The position numbers and the translations under genes are program-made. Below are positions 31,735 through 39,701 of a stretch of 64,000 nucleotides of DNA, piece by piece. Source of the DNA: Citreicella sp. C3M06 (GTDB taxonomy: Bacteria > Pseudomonadota > Alphaproteobacteria > Rhodobacterales > Rhodobacteraceae); assembly GCF_018860705.1 (NCBI RefSeq), contig NZ_JAHKQA010000004.1, forward strand, positions 1 to 64,000, written 5' to 3'. The notes below the pieces were generated by a model. It was given only the letters and a program-made list of their open reading frames with translations, did no database searches and was not told the DNA's origin. Numbering within the stretch: the first letter of the stretch is position 1; each line of letters starts with the position of its first letter.

Positions 31735-31785
31735 TCCTCCCGTCGAACCGGGAGCGGATCGTGGTTGCAACCAAGCCCGTGGTCT
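31731..31785 (+). pseudogene. IS66-family OrfB (TnpB) fragment
   Basis: Starting at an ATG that overlaps the OrfA stop, the frame reads MILPSNRERIVVATKPV. This matches the N-terminus of IS66 OrfB proteins, which continue with a DFRKG-type motif. Here the similarity stops abruptly after about 17 residues at around 31783, where the decayed partition gene of the opposite strand begins. The DDE transposase gene (orfC) is absent. The element is therefore a truncated, immobile remnant. Confidence 0.7.
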
Positions 31786-31789
31786 CCCC

Positions 31790-32290
31790 CGATGGGTACG
31801 AGGGTTTTTTTAGCAAGCCCGGCCTCGTTCACCATCGGGGAGTTGCCGACGGCGGTGGGGATTACGCTGGTTCCAAGCAACTGGCACATCCATTCCGCAA
31901 GGTCCGACTGCGTGCTGATCGCCGTGTCTAAGCGGGGCAGCAGATTGGCGAAAGTGTCGTAGGATCCGTTGCCGCCGTTGGAACGCAGCGCCTCAAGCCC
32001 CCAGACGTCATGGTTCGGAACTGGCTTGCTGAGGCAAGATCGACCCGTTCGAGGATCACCGACATCAGCAGCGACGTTGACGCACAAGACCGCCGACATG
32101 GTGAAATTGCCATCAGTGGCCGGCAAACGATCATGACGATGTCGTAGTCATCTTCGATCTTGCGCAATGCTTCGCGAATAAGGATGTCGGAAAGTTTCCT
32201 CTCGCCCCCGCCGGCGCGCCGAGGCAGGCTCTGGGAGCCTTGAAGCCGCCAAGACCATTGGATGTGCGCCTTTATTGATTTCAGGTTCCT
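31790..32290 (-). pseudogene. Decayed plasmid RepA/ParA-type partition ATPase
   Basis: Read leftwards, pieces of one protein appear in alternating frames. KIEDDYDIVMIVCRP comes first, then DGNFTMSAVL, then ASTSLLMSVI with LASASQFRTMTSG, then NGGNGSYDTFANLLPRLDTA with MVNEAGLAKKTL. In order these match the RepA/ParA partition ATPases of repABC-type plasmids: the DDYDVVxIDCPP Walker region, the MSQFLTMT segment, and the SDAGLTKQTLYE segment near the C-terminus. The Walker A region is missing. At least three frameshifts separate the pieces, and the 3' end is cut at the IS66 remnant. It is a relic of integrated plasmid DNA. The family call rests on my reading of the motifs. Confidence 0.65.
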
Positions 32291-32299
32291 CATCGGTTT

Positions 32300-32316
32300 G
32301 TTTATCGGGTATAAAC
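32300..32316. promoter_or_regulatory. 17-bp palindrome upstream of the repA relic
   Basis: GTTTATCGGGTATAAAC has perfect 6-bp arms (GTTTAT and ATAAAC) around CGGGT. It lies just upstream of the decayed partition gene. Such palindromes serve as RepA operators or parS-like partition sites in repABC plasmids, but the spacing is not the standard 16-bp parS. It may be a fossil control site. Confidence 0.4.
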
Positions 32317-32319
32317 CTC

Positions 32320-32348
32320 GGCTCAGGTTGATGGTTTCAACCCGAGCC
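32320..32348. other. Stem-loop beside the palindrome
   Basis: GGCTC-A-GGTTGA pairs with TCAACC-C-GAGCC (11 pairs and one mismatch) around a 5-base loop. Next to a decayed plasmid partition gene this could be a remnant of a control RNA or leader. Function is unknown. Confidence 0.4.
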
Positions 32349-33189
32349 TACCGAGAAACCCGATGGCCACCGCAAGCTACACCACGTTCGGGGGCGTCAC
32401 CCGTGATGATTTCATAAAATACAGAATATTAGCCATCTCACTTCTGATGGCGCCACCCGCTACGCCCGAATTTGTCACATCTCCAAGAGCGCGCGAGAGC
32501 GATCCTGTGATTTGAAACCTCGGGCCGACCAAAGGGGCGACTTGACCGGAGGCGCCCCTTTTCGTGTGCTCGGCGCGAATTGGCGGCGAGTGGATGCTAA
32601 GCTGTTAGAACTGAGCCTTCTGAGCAGCATGCAGCCCTGACATGTCAAAAGATCTTCATCGCCGGATCGAGGTGCAGCTATCAGCGCGAAAGCGCGAAGG
32701 TCTCAAAGATCGGGCCTCGGGCTGCGACGCGTTCGCTGTCAAACATCGTTTGCGATTCCGTCATCTCCTTTTTTCGCGAGCTCCGCAATCTGCGTAAGAC
32801 CGTATGTCTTTCTCCATCGCAAACGGATGGCACCCGCCGACCCGCGATCAGCATACAAACCGATCCGGCATAGCTAGGCCGGTGAAAAAGACATGCGGTC
32901 TCGCGGTGCAGCGGCCTTGGAAATTCTCCCATATTGGCGGTCGGTGGAATGGCCAGAGCGGATGTGGGCCGTGTAAGGGGGGAAGGGAGACTGAACATGC
33001 GGGCGCAACGCACGGGATCGTCGGTCAAGTGATCGGTGCAAAGCGTTCAGTAGACGGCGCGATCGGGCGAGAATGGCGGCGGGCATCCGACAGCTTGGTC
33101 GAACTGGTTCAGTATCTGGTCACCACTCCCACAGGCGGTACAAGCCGCCCATTGCGGGTTTGACCGGGCGTGAGGCTGGCAGGTGGTGG
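32349..33189. other. Long gap without a recognisable gene
   Basis: Base composition is mixed and in part AT-richer than the core. An open frame of 50 codons at 32363-32515 (+) starts MATASYTTFGG, but I recognise nothing in it. Frames of 115 codons (32681-33028, minus) and 119 codons (32804-33163, plus) overlap each other and resemble no known protein. A hairpin AAAGGGGCG/CGCCCCTTT with trailing TTTT-like sequence at 32531-32562 may be a terminator. I regard the stretch as scar DNA between the plasmid relic and the core genes. Confidence 0.45.
32531..32562 (+). terminator. Orphan terminator-like hairpin
   Basis: AAAGGGGCG at 32531-32539 pairs with CGCCCCTTT at 32553-32561 around a 13-base loop and is followed by T and CGTG. 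No gene clearly ends just upstream on the plus strand, so it may be the leftover terminator of a lost gene. Confidence 0.45.
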
Positions 33190-33222
33190 AGAAACGAAAA
33201 CGCCCAGGCAAAGGCCCGGGCG
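33190..33222 (-). terminator. Terminator of the 41-aa gene
   Basis: On the minus strand CGCCCGGGC pairs with GCCTGGGCG (one mismatch) around a 4-base loop and is followed by TTTTCGTTT. It lies 40 bases beyond the stop of the small gene at 33262. Confidence 0.65.
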
Positions 33223-33261
33223 CTGGTCGAAATCTGGTGACGCGTGAAAGCGCGCGAATCT

Positions 33262-33387
33262 TCAGGCGGCGGGACGGCCGGTAAAGATCTGGCCGCCGAC
33301 GCGGACCGAAATACGACCGTCCGGCAGCACCTTTTCAACGATGCCCTGAACGGAGTGACAAGTTCCAACAATGATCGTACGCAGCAT
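33262..33387 (-). CDS. Small 41-aa protein, conserved-looking, unknown function
   Basis: The product begins MLRTIIVGTCHSVQGIV and ends GGQIFTGRPAA. It is a compact, strand-rich sequence with alternating Val, Ile and Gly, like a tiny beta barrel or SH3-like fold. I believe similar short proteins occur in other Rhodobacterales but cannot name a family. The start at 33387 fits better than the in-frame extension to 33510, whose first residues are a hydrophobic run of unrelated character. GGGGAA precedes this ATG, and a terminator follows at 33222. About 120 bases upstream the minus strand has a perfect TTGACA at 33510-33505, a possible -35 element. Confidence 0.6.
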   Translation of the reverse strand: MLRTIIVGTCHSVQGIVEKVLPDGRISVRVGGQIFTGRPAA

Positions 33388-33623
33388 TTTCAAGTTCCCC
33401 GTGTTCGCTTTGGAGTTTCCCCGGATGGTTGAGTGTTCGACCCGGAAGCCAGTGTTACGGAAATATGAATACGCAAGAATCGTTAACAAAACTAGAAGAA
33501 ACCGTGTCAATGGCGCCTAAGTGTTAACCAAATGTAGGTTTTTCTTTAGGCAAACCATGCTGCAGTGCAGAAAAAGCTTTACAAATTTGCGAGTGCATTC
33601 GAATTAAGCGCAGATTTTCCGAA

Positions 33624-34025
33624 TCAAAGCCAGTCGCGAAGAATCGGAATCAGCGGAATATCGGCCGGGGGCATTGGATAAGACGCCAGTTCGTGCGCCT
33701 TGACCCATTTGAGCGCCTGGCCTTCCTGTGACCGGGGCGTGCCCTGCCATTTTCGGCAGGCGAAAAGCGGCATCAGCAGGTGAAAATCCTTGTAAGCGTG
33801 CGAGGCGAAGGTCAGCGGCGCGAGGCAGCTTTGCCATGTGTCGATGCCGAGCTCTTCCTGCAATTCGCGGATCAGCGCCTGTTCAGGAGATTCGCCCGGC
33901 TCGACCTTACCGCCTGGAAATTCCCAGAGACCGGCAAGGGATTTGCCCTCGGGGCGTTGGGCCAGCAGGATGCGGCCGTCCGGATCGATCAGGGCGACGG
34001 CTGAGACGAGGACGATCTTGGTCAT
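33624..34025 (-). CDS. mutT: MutT-type 8-oxo-dGTP diphosphatase (Nudix)
   Basis: The 133-aa Nudix hydrolase removes oxidised dGTP from the nucleotide pool and so prevents A-T to C-G changes. The Nudix box is complete: GGKVEPGESPEQAL, then RELQEELGI. LWEFPGG precedes it, and the Trp of PLxKWV-type sites is seen in QALKWVKAHEL near the C-terminus, as in MutT. The ATG at 34025 gives the standard family length. It lies 86 bases downstream of argJ on the same strand, an arrangement common in Rhodobacterales. Confidence 0.9.
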   Translation of the reverse strand: MTKIVLVSAVALIDPDGRILLAQRPEGKSLAGLWEFPGGKVEPGESPEQALIRELQEELGIDTWQSCLAPLTFASHAYKDFHLLMPLFACRKWQGTPRSQEGQALKWVKAHELASYPMPPADIPLIPILRDWL

Positions 34026-34052
34026 GTGCCTGTCCATGTTGTGACGGCAGAC

Positions 34053-34098
34053 GTGGGGGCCAGCCCCCACACCCCCGGAGTTTAAGGGCAAGATGAAG
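34053..34098. repeat. Rhodobacterales-type intergenic hairpin element
   Basis: GTGGGGG and CCCCCAC form a stem around CCAG at 34053-34070, followed by ACCCCCGGAGTTTAAGG and GCAAGATGAAG. From memory, very similar strings (hairpin, CCCCCGGAGTATTT, then AAGATGAAG) are scattered between genes in many Rhodobacterales genomes. I saw only this copy in the window. It may act as a terminator or RNA-processing signal between argJ and mutT. Confidence 0.5.
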
Positions 34099-34111
34099 GG
34101 GCGGGCCGCGC

Positions 34112-35341
34112 TCAGGAGCGGTAGTCGGCGTTGATGCTGATGTAACCGTGGGTGAGATCGCAGGTCCAGACGGTGGCGGCGCCAGTGCCAAGGCCGATGT
34201 CGACGGAAATCGTGATCTCGGGCTGTTTCATGATCGCGGCGCCGTCGGCTTCCTTGTAATCGGGCGACACCCAGCCTTTTTCGGCGACAAGCACGTCGCC
34301 AAAGCGAATGGTGAGCGCGTCGCGCTCGGCGGCGGCGCCGGATTTGCCGATGGCCATGACGATGCGGCCCCAGTTGGGATCTTCGCCAGCGATGGCGGTT
34401 TTGACCAGCGGCGAATTGGCGATGGCCATGGCGTGGGTGCGAGCGTCGGCGTCGGTTTCTGCGCCGGTGACGCGGACGGTGACGAATTTCGTCGCGCCTT
34501 CGCCGTCCTTGACGACCTGATGGGCAAGGTCGAGGAAGACCGTTTCCAGCGCGTCGGAAAAGGCGGTGTCGGCGGGGGTGACGGTGACGCCAGAAGCGCC
34601 GGTCGCGCCCATCAGCAGGGTGTCGGAGGTCGAGGTGTCGCTGTCGACGGTGATGCAGTTGAAGCTGCGCTCGTTGATGGCGCTGACCATGGCCTGCAGG
34701 TCTGCCTGCGCGATCCTAGCGTCGGTGAACAGGTAAACCAGCATGGTTGCCATGTCGGGGGCGATCATACCCGAGCCCTTGGCAAAGCCGGCGATCCTGA
34801 CCGTGCCGCCGGGCAGCGCGACCGTGGCCGCCGCGCCCTTGGGAAAGGTGTCGGTGGTCATGATGGCGCGGGCGGCTTCTTCGCCTTTGGCTGCGTCGAG
34901 TGCGCCGTGCAGCTCCGGGAGCGTGGCGACGATGCGCTCATGCGGCAGGCGTTCGCCGATCACACCGGTCGAGCTGGTGAAAACGCGCGCGGCGGGCAGG
35001 CCGGTAGCCTCTGCCACTGCCGTGCAGATCGCCGCCACGGACGCATCGCCCGCCGCGCCGGTGAAGGCGTTGGAATTGCCCGAATTCACGAGGATCGCGG
35101 CACCGTCGGCGCTGGCCTGACCGATCTTGGCCTGACAATCGCGCACGCAGGCCGAACGGGTTTTCGAGCGGGTGAACACCCCGGCGATGGCGCTGCCGGG
35201 GGCGAGCAGGGTGAGCATCACGTCCGTCCGGCCCGCGTAGCGGACGCCAGCCGCAACAGAGGCGAAGCGGACGCCCTCGATCACCGGCAGGGCCGGAAAA
35301 GAGGCGGGGGCGAGCGGCGAGACGGACGTGATCTTGGCCAT
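34112..35341 (-). CDS. argJ: Bifunctional glutamate N-acetyltransferase / amino-acid acetyltransferase
   Basis: The 409-aa ArgJ moves the acetyl group from N-acetylornithine to glutamate in the cyclic arginine pathway. The proenzyme cleaves itself before the Thr of the conserved block seen here as GSGMIAPDMATM, and that Thr becomes the nucleophile. The N-terminal GVFTRSKTRSACV-type segment and the C-terminal end DLTHGYISINADYRS are both standard. The ATG shares one base with the stop of the parvulin gene (TAATG), so the two are probably translated together. mutT follows. Confidence 0.95.
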   Translation of the reverse strand: MAKITSVSPLAPASFPALPVIEGVRFASVAAGVRYAGRTDVMLTLLAPGSAIAGVFTRSKTRSACVRDCQAKIGQASADGAAILVNSGNSNAFTGAAGDASVAAICTAVAEATGLPAARVFTSSTGVIGERLPHERIVATLPELHGALDAAKGEEAARAIMTTDTFPKGAAATVALPGGTVRIAGFAKGSGMIAPDMATMLVYLFTDARIAQADLQAMVSAINERSFNCITVDSDTSTSDTLLMGATGASGVTVTPADTAFSDALETVFLDLAHQVVKDGEGATKFVTVRVTGAETDADARTHAMAIANSPLVKTAIAGEDPNWGRIVMAIGKSGAAAERDALTIRFGDVLVAEKGWVSPDYKEADGAAIMKQPEITISVDIGLGTGAATVWTCDLTHGYISINADYRS

Positions 35342-36186
35342 TACTGTTCCAGAAGCTGCAGGTTGGAGATTGCCTCGATGGGGGCCTCGGCCTTGTCCAT
35401 GCGGGTGACGCTGGCGGTGGTCAGTTTCTCGTCGATGTATTCCTGCACCGCGGTCTGTTGCAGCGTCATGACGATCTCGTCGCGGACCTCGTCGAGGGCC
35501 GGGGCGGCCTTGTCGCGCAGATCGTTGAGCTTGATCACATGCCAGCCGAACTGGGTCTGCACCGGGCCCGAGATGTCACCGACGGACATGGTTTCGACGG
35601 CTTTCTGGAAGGGCTCGACCATCATGCCTGCGCCGAACCAGCCAAGCTCGCCGCCATTGGGGCCGGAGGGGCCGGTGGATTTGGTCTTTGCCAGCTCGGC
35701 GAAATCGGCGCCGCCGTTCAGCTCGGTGACGAGCTCTTCGGCCTCGGCCTCGGTTTCCACCAGAATATGCGAGGCGTTGAATTCCTTGCCAAGGCCGTCT
35801 GCGGTGTATTGCGCATCATAGGCGCTGCGCACGGCATCGTCGCTGACGGCGGCCTCGGCCACAGCCTTGACGGTTTCGGCGGCGAGCAGGGCGCGGCGCT
35901 CGTTTTCGATCGCCAGCTTGACCTGTGTGGACTCCTTGGCCTTGTCATCGGTCGAGAGCACGGCCTGCTGCACGAGCTGGTCGAGGATGCCATCCCACAG
36001 CACGTCGTCGGGCAGTTGCTGGTATTGCTCGGGCAGGCCGGAGCGGACCACCAGCATGTGACCAAGCGTGATGTCGGTGCCATCGACCGTCGCCACGACG
36101 GTGTCGAGGCTCTGGGCATGGGCGGGAAGCGCCACGGACAGCGCAAGCACAGCTGCCGCGCCAAGTTTAAAGAGCGAATTCGCCAT
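35341..36186 (-). CDS. Periplasmic parvulin-type peptidyl-prolyl isomerase
   Basis: The 281-aa product has a 24-residue signal peptide ending ALPAHA. A helical N-terminal chaperone region (SurA/PrsA-like) and a parvulin domain at about 130-230 (ASHILVETEAEAEEL, then FGWHVIKLND) follow. It should assist folding of exported or outer-membrane proteins in the periplasm. The parvulin core is recognisable from GELGWFGAGMMVEPFQKAV. It is divergent from secA, the motor of protein export, and overlaps argJ by one base. That gene order is common in this order of bacteria. Confidence 0.88.
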   Translation of the reverse strand: MANSLFKLGAAAVLALSVALPAHAQSLDTVVATVDGTDITLGHMLVVRSGLPEQYQQLPDDVLWDGILDQLVQQAVLSTDDKAKESTQVKLAIENERRALLAAETVKAVAEAAVSDDAVRSAYDAQYTADGLGKEFNASHILVETEAEAEELVTELNGGADFAELAKTKSTGPSGPNGGELGWFGAGMMVEPFQKAVETMSVGDISGPVQTQFGWHVIKLNDLRDKAAPALDEVRDEIVMTLQQTAVQEYIDEKLTTASVTRMDKAEAPIEAISNLQLLEQ

Positions 36187-36265
36187 TGGGCTCGGATCCT
36201 TTCCCGGATTGTTCCGGTATCGTGTCGTTTCGGTTGTCTGCCATGTGTCGAGCGGGCAGGCAACG

Positions 36266-36294
36266 TTGACAGTATGGTAGCCGGTGCTTACATG
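36266..36294 (+). promoter_or_regulatory. Candidate promoter of secA
   Basis: A perfect TTGACA at 36266-36271 is followed, after 17 bases, by TACATG at 36289-36294. Transcription would start near 36301, leaving a leader of about 107 bases before the secA ATG. This lies in the 221-base gap shared with the divergent parvulin gene. Confidence 0.5.
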
Positions 36295-36407
36295 GCTTGA
36301 GGCTCTGCAAGGCCGGTCGTTCCCCTGTTTCATATGGGCTGTGTGCGAGGCGGGCAAGCGGATGCCATCGCACGAACACGGTTTTGTCAGACAGGAAACG
36401 GGCACGA

Positions 36408-39155
36408 ATGCTGGGCATCGGAACGATTGCACGAAAGGTCTTTGGTACGCCGAACGACCGCAAGGTCAAGGCAACGCGCCCGCTGGTCGAAAAGATCAAC
36501 GCCCTCGAGCCCGAGTTCGAAGCGCTCGATGACGCCGGGCTGGTCGCGAAGACCAAGGAGTTTCAGAAACGCATCGCTGACGGTGAAAGCCTTGATCACC
36601 TGCTGCCGGAGGCCTTTGCAAACTGCCGTGAGGCCGCCAAGCGGGCGCTTGGCCTGCGGGCGTTTGACACGCAGCTGATGGGCGGGATCTTCCTGCATCA
36701 GGGCAATATCTCGGAAATGAAGACGGGCGAGGGCAAGACCCTTGTTGCGACCTTCCCGAGCTATCTGCGGGCGCTGACCGGCAAGGGCGTGCATATCGTC
36801 ACGGTCAACGATTACCTCGCCCGCCGCGACGCCGAATGGATGAGCAAGGTCTACGGCGCGCTTGGCCTCACCACCGGCGTGGTCTACCCGCAGCAGCCCG
36901 AGGATGAAAAGCGCAGCGCCTACGCCGCCGACGTGACCTATGCCACCAACAACGAGCTGGGCTTCGACTATCTGCGCGACAACATGAAATCTGAGCTGAG
37001 CCAGATGATGCAGCGCGGCCATTACTTTGCCGTGGTTGACGAGGTCGACAGCATTCTGGTCGACGAGGCGCGCACGCCGCTGATCATCTCTGGCCCGTCG
37101 CAGGACCGCTCTGATCTTTACATGTCGATCGACAAGATCATCCCGGCCCTGCCGGAAGAGGCCTATACGATCGACGAAAAGACCCGCAACGTTACCTTCA
37201 CCGAAGAAGGCAACGATGCGCTCGAAGAGGTGCTGCACCAGCGCGGCATCCTTCCCGAAGGCCAGACGCTCTACGACCCGGAAAGCACCACCGTGGTGCA
37301 CCACGTCAATCAGGGTCTGCGGGCGCACAAGCTTTACACTCGCGACAAGGATTACATTGTTCGCGATGGGCAGGTGGTGCTGATCGACGAATTCACCGGC
37401 CGCATGATGAGCGGGCGGCGGCTGTCGGACGGTCTGCATCAGGCCATCGAGGCCAAGGAGGGCTGCCAGATCCAGCCCGAGAATGTCACCCTCGCGCAGG
37501 TGACCTTTCAGAATTACTTCCGCCTGTATGACGGGCTGTCGGGCATGACCGGCACCGCCGTCACCGAGGCCGAGGAATTCATGGAGATCTATGGCCTTGG
37601 CGTGGTCGAGGTGCCGACCAACCGCCCCATCGCGCGCATCGACGACGATGACAGGGTGTTCCGCACCGGGCGCGAGAAATACGACGCCATCGTCGAAGAG
37701 ATCAAGGTTGCGCATGGCAAGGGCCAGCCGGTTCTGGTGGGCACCACGTCGATCGAGAAATCCGAGATGCTCTCGCAGCTTCTGGGCAGCGCCGGGCTGC
37801 CGCACAACGTTCTGAACGCGCGCCAGCACGAGAAAGAGGCGCAGATCGTCGCCGACGCGGGTAAGCTGGGCGCGATCACCATTGCGACCAACATGGCCGG
37901 GCGCGGCACCGACATCAAACTGGGCGGCAACGTCGAGTTCAAGGTGATGGAGGCGCTTGCCGCTGAGCCCGATGCCGACCCCGAAGCGATCCGTGCCCGT
38001 ATCGAAGCCGCGCATGCCGGCGATGAAGAGGCGGTCAAGGCCGCCGGGGGCCTGTATGTTCTGGCCACCGAGCGCCACGAAAGCCGCCGCATCGACAACC
38101 AGCTGCGCGGCCGGTCGGGCCGTCAGGGCGATCCGGGACGCAGCTCGTTCTACCTGTCGCTCGAAGACGATCTGATGCGCATCTTCGGCTCGGAACGGCT
38201 GGACAAGATGCTTTCGAAACTGGGCATGAAAGAGGGCGAGGCGATCATCCACCCTTGGGTGAACAAGTCGCTGGAACGCGCTCAGGCCAAGGTCGAGGGC
38301 CGCAACTTCGACATCCGCAAGCAATTGCTGAAATTCGACGACGTGATGAACGATCAGCGCAAGGTGATCTTTTCGCAGCGGCTCGAGATCATGGAAGCCG
38401 AAGATGTCTCGGAAATCACCGAAGACATGCGTCACGAGGTGATCGAGGAATTGGTCGACCTGTATATCCCGGCGCGCAGCTACGCCGATCAGTGGGATAC
38501 GCAGGGGCTCTATGCTGCCTGCATTGAGAAACTCTCCATTGATGTGCCGGTGATCAAGTGGGGCGAGGAAGAAGGCGTCGACGCCGAGGTCATCCGCGAG
38601 CGTCTCGTAGAGGCGGCCGACAAGGCGATGGCGGAAAAGGCCGAGGCCTTCGGCCCGGACACCATGCGCCAGATCGAAAAGCAGGTGCTGCTGCAGACCA
38701 TCGACCAGAAATGGCGCGACCACTTGCTGACGCTCGAACATCTGCGCTCGGTGGTGGGGTTCCGCGGCTATGCGCAGCGCGATCCGCTGAACGAGTACAA
38801 GACCGAGGCGTTCCAGCTGTTTGAAACGATGCTGGAATCGCTGCGTGAGCGGGTGACGGAACAGCTTGGCCGCATTCGCCCGATGACCGCCGATGAGCAA
38901 CAGGCGATGATGGGGCAGCTGGCCCAGCAGCAGGCGGCGCTTCGCCAGCAGACAGATCAGGCCGCCCCGGTGGCCGCTGGCAACGCTTCGGCAGCCACTG
39001 GCGAGGCTCCGGCGCCGACGCAGGTCGCCAACGCGTCTGCACTCCCCGGCTTCGACGAAACCAACCCCGCGACCTGGGGCAATCCAAGCCGGAACGATCC
39101 CTGCCCCTGCGGGTCGGGAGAAAAGTTCAAGCATTGCCACGGCAGGCTCGCCTGA
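36408..39155 (+). CDS. secA: Protein translocase ATPase SecA
   Basis: The 915-aa motor drives preproteins through SecYEG. Nucleotide-binding fold 1 has the Walker [12 protein letters not shown] and the Walker B region [15 protein letters not shown]. The preprotein cross-linking domain, the second fold ([24 protein letters not shown]) and the helical scaffold follow. The C-terminus carries the zinc-binding SEC-C motif [18 protein letters not shown], which binds SecB and lipids. I place the start at 36408 ([13 protein letters not shown]) because the frame upstream is unlike any SecA. A strong terminator follows at 39222. Confidence 0.97.
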   Translation: MLGIGTIARKVFGTPNDRKVKATRPLVEKINALEPEFEALDDAGLVAKTKEFQKRIADGESLDHLLPEAFANCREAAKRALGLRAFDTQLMGGIFLHQGNISEMKTGEGKTLVATFPSYLRALTGKGVHIVTVNDYLARRDAEWMSKVYGALGLTTGVVYPQQPEDEKRSAYAADVTYATNNELGFDYLRDNMKSELSQMMQRGHYFAVVDEVDSILVDEARTPLIISGPSQDRSDLYMSIDKIIPALPEEAYTIDEKTRNVTFTEEGNDALEEVLHQRGILPEGQTLYDPESTTVVHHVNQGLRAHKLYTRDKDYIVRDGQVVLIDEFTGRMMSGRRLSDGLHQAIEAKEGCQIQPENVTLAQVTFQNYFRLYDGLSGMTGTAVTEAEEFMEIYGLGVVEVPTNRPIARIDDDDRVFRTGREKYDAIVEEIKVAHGKGQPVLVGTTSIEKSEMLSQLLGSAGLPHNVLNARQHEKEAQIVADAGKLGAITIATNMAGRGTDIKLGGNVEFKVMEALAAEPDADPEAIRARIEAAHAGDEEAVKAAGGLYVLATERHESRRIDNQLRGRSGRQGDPGRSSFYLSLEDDLMRIFGSERLDKMLSKLGMKEGEAIIHPWVNKSLERAQAKVEGRNFDIRKQLLKFDDVMNDQRKVIFSQRLEIMEAEDVSEITEDMRHEVIEELVDLYIPARSYADQWDTQGLYAACIEKLSIDVPVIKWGEEEGVDAEVIRERLVEAADKAMAEKAEAFGPDTMRQIEKQVLLQTIDQKWRDHLLTLEHLRSVVGFRGYAQRDPLNEYKTEAFQLFETMLESLRERVTEQLGRIRPMTADEQQAMMGQLAQQQAALRQQTDQAAPVAAGNASAATGEAPAPTQVANASALPGFDETNPATWGNPSRNDPCPCGSGEKFKHCHGRLA

Positions 39156-39221
39156 TCTGATTGTCGAAGAAAACGGCGAAGTTCGTCCCAAATCGGACCA
39201 AGTTTGTCCAGAGGACAGTAT

Positions 39222-39250
39222 ATAGGGGTGCCAAGCGGCGCCCCTATTTC
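39222..39250 (+). terminator. Terminator of secA
   Basis: ATAGGGGTGCC pairs with GGCGCCCCTAT (one G-T pair) around AAGC and is followed by TTC and ATTTG. It lies 67 bases after the secA stop. Confidence 0.75.
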
Positions 39251-39701
39251 ATTTGTCAGCAGTCCCGCGTCATTCACATGAAACCGACCGGCCGCCGCGG
39301 CGCGCTTGGGGGCGCGTAGGGGCCACCATCCCGCCGAGGGTGACGTCGCAGCGGTGAAAAGCCAAGGCGCTTTACCTGATCCGCTGACGCCGTAGCGGAG
39401 ACCCTGCGGCAGTGTGACCAAGGCGCTGGAACAGCTCTTGCCTTGACCCGGCGGTGAACCGGTCCTCATAACATGGGGATGGATCGGATTTTCACGGAAC
39501 GTCTGGGGTTGCCCTGCAAGGGAAATCTACGGGGTCCGAAACCGGATAGTAGAATGTCATGATCAGTCAGGCGCCATATTCAGTTCATGCAGCCGATGCA
39601 CAGGGCGTGGTGTCGGGGGGCCGGAACGCTGCGGGCTGTCCGCAGGCTTTGGCTGTCGGCGTGGTCCGGTGGGCGTGGGTCGGCCAGCCCGCGAACGGTC
39701 G
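39251..39701. other. Gap between secA and the Mla operon
   Basis: About 450 bases without a recognisable gene. Open frames on the minus strand lack any family features. A promoter candidate lies at 39443-39472. Just before the secA terminator, at 39184-39216, the half sites GTCC and GGAC alternate (GTCC, GGAC, GTCC, GGAC), a possible operator cluster or chance. Confidence 0.4.
39443..39472 (+). promoter_or_regulatory. Candidate promoter of the Mla operon
   Basis: TTGACC at 39443-39448 and CATAAC at 39467-39472 are separated by 18 bases. A start near 39479 would give a leader of about 220 bases before the mlaE-like ATG. Prediction from sequence alone. Confidence 0.4.

Noticed and set aside
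32681-33163. Two overlapping frames of 115 and 119 codons as genes
   Set aside because: They overlap on opposite strands, lack ribosome sites and resemble no protein; the region is scar DNA.
36387-39191. A 934-codon open frame opposite secA
   Set aside because: Antisense shadow of secA codon bias with no recognisable motif.
38957-39469. A 170-codon minus-strand frame after secA
   Set aside because: It overlaps the secA 3' end and its terminator and has no family features.
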